A stretch of 64,000 nucleotides of DNA. Source: an uncultured Bacteroidia bacterium. Its GTDB lineage: Bacteria > Bacteroidota > Bacteroidia > Bacteroidales > Prolixibacteraceae. This document shows positions 43,462 to 50,850 of the stretch, piece after piece; position 1 is the first letter of the stretch, and every line of letters starts with the position of its first letter. The stretch lies in NCBI GenBank assembly GCA_903897145.1, contig CAIUAN010000040.1, positions 163,950 through 227,949 of the forward strand, written 5' to 3'. Under the pieces are notes generated by a model, which saw only the letters and a list, made by a program, of their open reading frames with translations, did not search any database and was not told the origin of the DNA. The position numbers and the translations under genes are program-made.

Positions 43462-44466
43462 ATGAAAAAAATAAGAATCGCACTTATTGGTGCCGGGTAT
43501 ATCAATCATTATCATGCACGTGGATTGCAGCTTTTGCCTAATGTTGAGATTGTGGCCGTGGTTGCAGCTCGCATCGAAACGGCTCGTGCTTTTGCCGATA
43601 AATATAATATTGCAGAGGCTACCACAGATGTCACCACCCTATATGATCGTAAAGATCTTGATGCGGTAGTGATCTCGACTCCGAATAAGTTTCATGCTCC
43701 ATATACCATCGAATTTCTGAACCATGGCAAGGATGTTTTTCTAGAAAAGCCAATGGCTATGAATGGCGGTGAAGGTGTTGAGATTAAAAAGGTCTCAGAT
43801 GCAACCAAACAGCTGGTGATGGTGGGTCATATGTGGCGCTTCGACAACGACGTCAACTTTGTTAAGCAGACCGTTGACTCAGGTCAGATGGGTAAGATAG
43901 TTAAGACGAAGGGATATGCGATTCATGAAAATTGGGGTCCTGCCGGATGGTTCGCTCAGAAAGAGCTTGCTGGCGGTGGTGCTCTAGCTGATATGGGCGT
44001 TCATGCGATCGATACTGCACGGTACATTATCGGCGATCCACTACCCAAAAAAGTATATGCAAAGATTGGAACTCATTATGGAAGCTACGATGTTGATGAT
44101 TCTGGCATTATCCTCATCTCATGGGATAATGGCGCCGAGTCGTTGATTGAAAGTGGATGGTGGCAGCCTCATATGGATGGCCCCGAAGCCGCAACTGGCA
44201 TCTATGGGACAAAAGGATATGCAAACGTTTTCCCGACTTATCTAAAATATAAAGTCGACAATACGCCAGGCAAATTCGAGCCTAAGCTACCTGTTCGAAC
44301 CGAACATTGTGACCCAACGATGTATAACCGACAGATGGAATATTTTATTGATTGTATTGTCACACGCAAGCAGCCAGTTCCTGGACTTGAGGTGGGACAA
44401 ATCATCTTGGATATCGTTGACGCCGCCTATAAATCAGCTCAGACTGGTGAAGTGGTGAATTTGTAA
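43462..44466 (+). CDS. Gfo/Idh/MocA family oxidoreductase (with the DegT gene)
   Basis: 334-residue NAD(P)-dependent sugar or inositol dehydrogenase. The Rossmann start is IRIALIGAGYINHYHARGL, the conserved catalytic-lysine motif is FLEKPMAMN (near 93-101), and a later GGGALADMGVHAIDTARYIIG block carries the Asp and His of the active site. There is no signal peptide, so it is cytoplasmic. It follows the aminotransferase by 30 bp and ends the unit. A DegT-Gfo/Idh pair is what is needed to interconvert an amino group, a keto group and a hydroxyl on a sugar or cyclitol carbon. Confidence 0.9.
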   Translation: MKKIRIALIGAGYINHYHARGLQLLPNVEIVAVVAARIETARAFADKYNIAEATTDVTTLYDRKDLDAVVISTPNKFHAPYTIEFLNHGKDVFLEKPMAMNGGEGVEIKKVSDATKQLVMVGHMWRFDNDVNFVKQTVDSGQMGKIVKTKGYAIHENWGPAGWFAQKELAGGGALADMGVHAIDTARYIIGDPLPKKVYAKIGTHYGSYDVDDSGIILISWDNGAESLIESGWWQPHMDGPEAATGIYGTKGYANVFPTYLKYKVDNTPGKFEPKLPVRTEHCDPTMYNRQMEYFIDCIVTRKQPVPGLEVGQIILDIVDAAYKSAQTGEVVNL

Positions 44467-44712
44467 TTGAAAACCTTACGAGGTCTAACTCGCGACACTA
44501 AACTAACTTATTCTTCTCTGGCTTATCATTGAGGATCGCAGCTTGTTAGAATTAAAATTTTGGACTTATTTGGGAGTATATTGAGTTAATTAATCCGATA
44601 TATTCTTATGATCATAATGCTCATCTAACTCAGCCTAAAGTTGGTGCATTGAATTGTGCGATATAACTGAAGGTAAATCAGGTATAAAACCTAATAAACT
44701 AAAACTGCCCTA

Positions 44713-47085
44713 ATGAAACTTAAAAATCTAGTTCTTGGATTGACGATGGTCCTCCCTTCACTCTTTGCCGCTCAGAGCTGCTCCGATAATCATCTGCCTC
44801 AGTTTGGTAAAGACCGAATAGAGAAAGTTATTGCCGCGATGACATCCGACGAAAAGATTGGGCTCTCTGTGGGCGATGGTAAATTTCTGCCGGCGGCACA
44901 AGTAAAAAATATCGAGCAGGGGACAGGAATTATTATTGCGAATCAGAATTCTCAGCTTATGATTCCTCGTCTTGCGATCCCATCATCGCCTTTGACTGAT
45001 GGTCCTTCAGGGGTCAATAGAGATCCGCATCCAGCAGGAGCAACTGACTATACCTATGCAACAGCATTCCCAACTTCAACTTGTCTGGCTGCAACCTGGA
45101 ACCTTGAGCTTATGGAACAAGTGGGTCAGGCATTTGGGAATGAAGTGCTAACGTATGATTACGATATGGTGTTAATGCCAGCTCTTAACTTACACCGAAA
45201 TCCGAACTGCGGTCGTAACTTTGAATACTATTCTGAAGATCCTATGCTCTCTGGCAAGATGGCCGCATCAGTGGTTAAAGGACTACAATCGAATGGCGTT
45301 GGCGCTTGCATAAAACATTTCTTAGGTAACAACCAGGAGACCAATCGACGGACTTACAATGCGGTCATCAGTCAGCGTGCCTTGCGCGAGATCTACCTGA
45401 AAGGTTTTGAGATTGCCGTGCGCGAAGGAAATCCTAAAGGTATCATGACCTCCTATAATAAAGTGAATGGTTTTTATACCGCTGAGTATCCTGAGTTATT
45501 ACTTGATGTTGTCCGCAAAGAGTGGGGCTTTAAAGGTGTTTATATGACCGATTTTGATGGCTATGGAAGTGCGGTCGCTAAAGTGCGAGCGGGGAATAAT
45601 ATGCTGATGGGTGGAAGTAAAGATGAGGTTAAAGAACTTACGGCCGCCTTGAAAGATAAGTCATTAGACGAATCTATGTTGAATCGGAATCTCGTCTATA
45701 ACTTACAGCAGAAGTTAGATGCTCCTCGAGCTAAAGGGTATGTTCCTACATTTAAACCTGACTTGGCAGCTCATGCCAAACTAGCCCGTGAAGCGGCTGG
45801 CGAAGGGTTGGTCTTATTGAAAAATGAGAAACAAGCCCTTCCATTTAATGCTGTTAAGAATGTGGCTGTCTTTGGTAAGATATCCTATTATTTAATTGAG
45901 GCCGGAACAGGCAGTGGCGGTATTCGCAGTAATAAATATGCCACTTCTGTGAACGATGGATTAAAAAATGCTGGTTTTAAGGTGATTAAAGAGCTGGAAG
46001 ATTCGTATACCGCTTTTAATGCTTCGATCATGGAAAATAATCTTGTTCCTGATTATTTCATGACCCCTAAAATGCTTGCCGATAATGGAGTAAAGACGAA
46101 TAATGCACCTGGTCATTTTAAGAAGCGGCTAATCCCTTTTCATGAGGAGATGCCCATGACTATCGAGGATATTAAAAAACAAGTGGCCTTAACGGATGTG
46201 GCTGTGATCACACTCGGTCGTACCGGAGGCGAAAATTACGAAAATGGCTATATCCCAACTACAAAGGGTGAGATTGAGCTGGTTAAAAATGTTTGCAATG
46301 TCTATCACGAAGCTGGTAAAAAAGTTGTGGTGGTCTTAAATGTAGGCGGTGTTTGTGAAACAGCAAGCTGGAAAAACATGCCTGATGCTATACTTCTGGC
46401 ATGGCAGCCTGGACAAGAGGGTGGTGATGCCATTACTGATGTGCTTAAAGGCGCTGTCAATCCATCGGGTAAACTGCCCGATTCATTCCCAATTAAATAC
46501 GGCGATGTCCCTTCAGCATCAACCTTCCCTGGAGAGCCAGCTGACAACCCAGTGAACTCATTTTACAAAGAAGGCATCTATGTCGGCTACCGTTATTACG
46601 ACACTTTTAAAGTGCCTACATCGTATGAGTTCGGTTACGGACTATCTTATACCACGTTTGAATATAGTAACATAACCTTAAGCAGCTCAACGTATGTGCG
46701 TCCGATTACGGTAAGTGTTACCGTGAAAAATAGCGGACAAGTAGCCGGTAAAGAGGTCGTGCAGCTTTATCTTTCGGCCCCTTCTCAGGATCTTGAGAAA
46801 CCAATTCAAGAACTTAAAGGGTTTGCAAAGACGAAGTTGTTAAAACCAGGTGAGAGCCAGACTTTGTTCTTTGTCCTGAATTCTCGATTGCTAGCATCAT
46901 TCCGCAGCGGAGTTAGTGCATGGATCGCAGACAAGGGCGATTATCAAGTTCGTATTGGTGCCTCCTCTAAGGAGATTAAATTGAATGCCTCTTTTAACCT
47001 TCCAAAATATATTACGGTTGAAAAAGTACACGATGTGCTCTATCCTAATTTTGCCATGGAAGAGTTAAGTCAACGTAAGAAATAA
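44713..47085 (+). CDS. GH3 family beta-glycosidase (exported)
   Basis: 790 residues with an export signal; FAAQSC could be a lipobox with Cys23. The GH3 TIM barrel has KHFLGNNQETNR (201-212) and nucleophile Asp280 in GVYMTDFDGYG. The alpha/beta sandwich follows (from about 365, GEGLVLLKNEKQALPF), then a fibronectin III-like C-terminal domain (SVTVKNSGQVAGKEVVQLYLS). GH3 enzymes remove beta-linked glucose, xylose, N-acetylglucosamine and others; the linkage cannot be told. It opens a seven-gene block after a 246 bp gap with no clear consensus promoter. Confidence 0.9.
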   Translation: MKLKNLVLGLTMVLPSLFAAQSCSDNHLPQFGKDRIEKVIAAMTSDEKIGLSVGDGKFLPAAQVKNIEQGTGIIIANQNSQLMIPRLAIPSSPLTDGPSGVNRDPHPAGATDYTYATAFPTSTCLAATWNLELMEQVGQAFGNEVLTYDYDMVLMPALNLHRNPNCGRNFEYYSEDPMLSGKMAASVVKGLQSNGVGACIKHFLGNNQETNRRTYNAVISQRALREIYLKGFEIAVREGNPKGIMTSYNKVNGFYTAEYPELLLDVVRKEWGFKGVYMTDFDGYGSAVAKVRAGNNMLMGGSKDEVKELTAALKDKSLDESMLNRNLVYNLQQKLDAPRAKGYVPTFKPDLAAHAKLAREAAGEGLVLLKNEKQALPFNAVKNVAVFGKISYYLIEAGTGSGGIRSNKYATSVNDGLKNAGFKVIKELEDSYTAFNASIMENNLVPDYFMTPKMLADNGVKTNNAPGHFKKRLIPFHEEMPMTIEDIKKQVALTDVAVITLGRTGGENYENGYIPTTKGEIELVKNVCNVYHEAGKKVVVVLNVGGVCETASWKNMPDAILLAWQPGQEGGDAITDVLKGAVNPSGKLPDSFPIKYGDVPSASTFPGEPADNPVNSFYKEGIYVGYRYYDTFKVPTSYEFGYGLSYTTFEYSNITLSSSTYVRPITVSVTVKNSGQVAGKEVVQLYLSAPSQDLEKPIQELKGFAKTKLLKPGESQTLFFVLNSRLLASFRSGVSAWIADKGDYQVRIGASSKEIKLNASFNLPKYITVEKVHDVLYPNFAMEELSQRKK

Positions 47086-47094
47086 TTTTTCCCT

Positions 47095-48204
47095 ATGCGA
47101 GCTAAGTATCTATATTTTTTAGTTTTTGGATTGCTGTTCTTTCAGCAAGTTACTGGTCAGCAGATGTCGAAAGATAAATCTGGAGGTATTCCTGATCCTC
47201 AGATTAGCCAAAAAGACAACGATTACTTAGATCGGCAGGCGAAAGTTTTCTTGGATACCGTGCAGTCCATCCTTGCTAAATATCCTCCTGTTATCCATGA
47301 CGGTCGAGAACGAACGACTGCGAAACTACTTATGGATGCTGTTTTTCATGAAAAATTTGCAGCCTTCAGACTTCCTCCACAGCAGTTTTTCCATGCCCAG
47401 TCGGCCAAGGTCATTAAAGAACTTGAAGAGGTTAAGGTGACTAAGGGGGCAATGATTTGGAAAGTCTACAACATGGGCTTTATCATTCGCACTAAAAGTG
47501 TTACTCTGGCCTTTGATTTAGTTCGTGGTGCCTCATCGCGTTCCGCTGATTTTGCCCTTTCTGATGGTGAAATGAATCGAATTATCAACCAATGCGATGC
47601 CTTGTTTATTAGTCATAAGCATGGCGATCATGCCGATAAAGAAGTCGCTAGTCGATTTATTCAAGCGGGGAAACCAGTGGTGGCGCCAGAGGAGGTTTGG
47701 AAAGATAACCCAATCTTTGCTCAGATCACTCATCTAGAGCGCGTGGCAGAAAAGAATCAGAAACTAAAACTCTTGAACGGGAAAGTACTCGATACGGTTA
47801 TTTATCCTGGTCATCAGCTTCACTCAGCCGACAATAATGTTTCGTTAATCACTACGCCAGAGGGTATTTCTGTTGCTCATACAGGTGACGAGATCAACGA
47901 AGGTGAGATGATGATTGACTTCGAATGGATGGATCAAGTATACAAGAATCATAAAGTTGATATTCTGATGCCCAATGCTTGGACCATGGATATCTCGCGC
48001 ATCGCAAGAGGGTTTAATCCAAAACTGGTGGTCCCAGGTCATGAACTAGAATTGGGTCATACGGTATGGGATCGACTTCCATATTGGGGAGATGATAAAT
48101 ATTTAGAGCTTAATTATGCGGAGCTAAAAAAATCGAAATACCCGGTACTCGTCTTAATCTGGGGCGAATCATATCACTACATTCCTACTAAATCTGCTAA
48201 ATAG
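47095..48204 (+). CDS. Exported metallo-beta-lactamase-fold hydrolase
   Basis: 369 residues; the signal peptide ends near VTGQ (about 1-22). The metal motif HKHGDH at 174-179 (HxHxDH) is complete; further ligands fit HTGDE near 263 and the PGHE near 318. The fold is used by lactonases, phosphodiesterases and many other hydrolases. It is 9 bp from the GH3 genes on both sides, so its role should bear on the same substrate, for example a lactone or an ester, but this is a guess. Confidence 0.85.
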   Translation: MRAKYLYFLVFGLLFFQQVTGQQMSKDKSGGIPDPQISQKDNDYLDRQAKVFLDTVQSILAKYPPVIHDGRERTTAKLLMDAVFHEKFAAFRLPPQQFFHAQSAKVIKELEEVKVTKGAMIWKVYNMGFIIRTKSVTLAFDLVRGASSRSADFALSDGEMNRIINQCDALFISHKHGDHADKEVASRFIQAGKPVVAPEEVWKDNPIFAQITHLERVAEKNQKLKLLNGKVLDTVIYPGHQLHSADNNVSLITTPEGISVAHTGDEINEGEMMIDFEWMDQVYKNHKVDILMPNAWTMDISRIARGFNPKLVVPGHELELGHTVWDRLPYWGDDKYLELNYAELKKSKYPVLVLIWGESYHYIPTKSAK

Positions 48205-48213
48205 AATGACCCT

Positions 48214-50829
48214 ATGAAACTGAATCCAACTATAAAATCGAAGGTAAGATTAAGCCTGGTTGTCGTTTTTATCATCTGTCTGCAGAGTCTTCATTTGAAT
48301 GGACAAACGGCGGATCAAAAACCTCTCTACCTCGATTATACACAACCTACAAAAACAAGGATAAGCGATTTATTGTCGCGGATGACCCTTGAAGAGAAAT
48401 TATTACAGATGAGCTCGCGTATCTCCTCTCCAATAAAACGGTTAGGTATCCCAGGTTTTCTTTGGAGTAGTTCTGGTGATGGTCATTGCGTTGGAGTTCC
48501 TAAAGGTGAGGCGGCAACAGTCTTTCCGGTCCCTATTGCTCAGGCAGCAAGCTGGGATAAGAAAATTGTCCATAAACTAGCGGATATCATGTCGGACGAG
48601 GTCAGGGCTCGAGTAAATGGCAATGTCCCAAAAGCAACCTTAACATTTTGGTCTCCAGTTATTGAGATGGCTCGTGATCCGCGCTGGGGCCGCACAGAAG
48701 AGTGTTATGGCGAGGATCCATACTTAACCTCTCAGTTGGGTTTAGCCTTTGTTCGAGGTCTTCAGGGTGACGATCCAAACTATCTTAAGACAACCGCTGG
48801 ACCAAAACATTTTGCACTCAACAACGAGGAGTGGGACCGGCATAACGGAACTTCGGATGTGGATGATCAGCTCTTGCACGAATATTATCTTCGACCATAT
48901 CAAGCGATGGTTCAAGAGGGAAAAGTTTTGCAGATCATGGCAGCCTACAATCGACTGAATGGCGTGCCCTGCATAGCTAACAAGAAATTATTAACCGATA
49001 TTCTTCGCGGGGAATGGGGTTATGAAGGAAATATTGTCTCGGATTGTAATGGGATTAGAGATCTTTTCGAGGGACATAAATATGTGGCCACTGTTCAAGA
49101 AGCGATTGCCTTAGCCATCAATGCGGGGATGGATATTGAGTGTGGCGATTGTTTTCGCGATCATTTGACTGAGACTGTTAAAATGGGACTTGTTTCAATG
49201 GCTGCAATTGATACCGCTTTAACTCGGATTCTTCTTCCTCGGTTTAAACTAGGACTATATGATCCGGCTGACCGGGTGCCATACACAAAGATCCCTCATT
49301 CGGTCCTTGATAGCCCTGAACATCGGGCCGCGGCGAGAGAAGCAGCACAGAAAACTATTGTATTGCTTAAGAATGAGAATCACTTGCTTCCACTCGATCT
49401 GAAGCAAACTAAATCGATTGCCGTGATAGGCCCGATCGCTGCAATTGCCCAATTGGGTGGTTACACGGGCGGACACTCTGAGGCTATCTCTCCTTTGCAG
49501 GGGATTAAGAATAAACTAGACAGCATAAAAGTTCATTATGTGAAGGGAACTGATGTGAAAATTATGTTGCCGGTTATCCCATCCGAATATTTGGTCCCTG
49601 CAGGTGGAAAGCCAGGAGAACATGGATTAAAGGGGGAGTATTTTAAAGGTGTCGACTGCTCGGGCGAACCTGTTTTAACCCGTGTTGACTCAATTATCGA
49701 TTTTAAATTTGGGAAAAGTGCTCCTATTGCCGGATTGCCAGCTACCTACTACTCAATCAGGTGGACGGGCGAGTTCATTGCCCCATGCACAGGTCTGTAT
49801 TATATCGGTGGGCAATTTGATGATGCAATCAAGTTAACGGTTAATGGTCGGTTATTGATCGACCGCACAATAAACCGAAATAAATCCTCGGAGGTGGCAA
49901 AAATTGAGGTCGAAAAGGGTAAGAAGTATGACCTGAAACTCGAATATACTCAACAATGGTACAATGCGGAGGTTAAACTTTGGGGCGCTCCTCAAGATCC
50001 AACTAAATTTAACGAGGCTGCTGATGCTGCCCGAAATGCAGATGTCGCCGTTGTGGTGTTGGGCACCGATGATACGGTAGAAAAAGAGGGCGTCGACCGT
50101 CCAGACCTTAATCTGCCAGGTGATCAAGAAGATCTTGTGAAGGCCGTATTTAAGGCAAATCCTAAAACTATTGTGGTCTTACAAAATGGCAGCACGATGT
50201 CAGTAACTTGGTTGAAAGCTAATGTCCCTGGAATTTTTGAAACCTGGTTTAATGGCGAAGAGGGCGGAAATGCATTGGCCGATGTGTTATTTGGAGATTA
50301 CAATCCTGCGGGCAGATTGCCACTTACATATTACAAATCATCCGAAAACTTCCCTTCATTCAGCGATTACGACATTCGCAAAGGGCGAACTTATATGTAT
50401 CGCAATAGCACAAAGGATAATTCCAAGATTAGTGAAGTGCTTTATCCGTTTGGCTTTGGACTAAGCTATACTCAGTTTAGTTATGGCAAATTGGAGATCC
50501 TTACGAAAACTATTGACGCAAAAGGAACTATAAAGGCACGGGTAAAGGTCAAAAATAGCGGACTCCGTGCAGGCGATGAGGTGATTCAACTTTATGCTCA
50601 TGATGAAAAGTCAAGCTTGCAAAGACCTGAAAAGCAGTTGGTATGCTTTGAGCGAATTCATTTGCTGTCCAATGAGAGTAAAGTGGTAGATCTTGAATTT
50701 CCAGCTAAAGATCTGGCTTTTTGGAGTGTGGCAACCAATAGCTTTGTGGTCGAACCCGGATCCTTTAAATTAATGGTTGGAAGTTCATCTGTGAATATTC
50801 TTTCAACTGGAAAGATTTCTATTAAGTAA
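48214..50829 (+). CDS. GH3 beta-glycosidase with inserted PA14 domain
   Basis: 871 residues, signal peptide about 1-31 (ending HLNGQ). The catalytic barrel has GPKHFALNNEE (KHF at 198-200) and nucleophile Asp277 in NIVSDCNG. A PA14 domain (about 471-592, GLKGEYFKGVDCSGEPV to KLWGAP) is inserted in the alpha/beta sandwich, and VEKEGVDRPDLNLPG carries the likely acid/base Glu. A fibronectin III-like domain ends it. PA14 insertion can narrow the active site and favour short oligosaccharides, as in some beta-glucosidases. It lies 9 bp after the MBL-fold gene. Confidence 0.92.
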   Translation: MKLNPTIKSKVRLSLVVVFIICLQSLHLNGQTADQKPLYLDYTQPTKTRISDLLSRMTLEEKLLQMSSRISSPIKRLGIPGFLWSSSGDGHCVGVPKGEAATVFPVPIAQAASWDKKIVHKLADIMSDEVRARVNGNVPKATLTFWSPVIEMARDPRWGRTEECYGEDPYLTSQLGLAFVRGLQGDDPNYLKTTAGPKHFALNNEEWDRHNGTSDVDDQLLHEYYLRPYQAMVQEGKVLQIMAAYNRLNGVPCIANKKLLTDILRGEWGYEGNIVSDCNGIRDLFEGHKYVATVQEAIALAINAGMDIECGDCFRDHLTETVKMGLVSMAAIDTALTRILLPRFKLGLYDPADRVPYTKIPHSVLDSPEHRAAAREAAQKTIVLLKNENHLLPLDLKQTKSIAVIGPIAAIAQLGGYTGGHSEAISPLQGIKNKLDSIKVHYVKGTDVKIMLPVIPSEYLVPAGGKPGEHGLKGEYFKGVDCSGEPVLTRVDSIIDFKFGKSAPIAGLPATYYSIRWTGEFIAPCTGLYYIGGQFDDAIKLTVNGRLLIDRTINRNKSSEVAKIEVEKGKKYDLKLEYTQQWYNAEVKLWGAPQDPTKFNEAADAARNADVAVVVLGTDDTVEKEGVDRPDLNLPGDQEDLVKAVFKANPKTIVVLQNGSTMSVTWLKANVPGIFETWFNGEEGGNALADVLFGDYNPAGRLPLTYYKSSENFPSFSDYDIRKGRTYMYRNSTKDNSKISEVLYPFGFGLSYTQFSYGKLEILTKTIDAKGTIKARVKVKNSGLRAGDEVIQLYAHDEKSSLQRPEKQLVCFERIHLLSNESKVVDLEFPAKDLAFWSVATNSFVVEPGSFKLMVGSSSVNILSTGKISIK

Positions 50830-50850
50830 TTGATTGCTTAAAATATCGAT

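Noticed and set aside
42154..44466. Surface-polysaccharide (O-antigen) amino-sugar genes
   Set aside because: There are no glycosyltransferases, nucleotide-sugar enzymes, Wzx or Wzy nearby; the neighbours are a glycosidase, a kinase and a permease.
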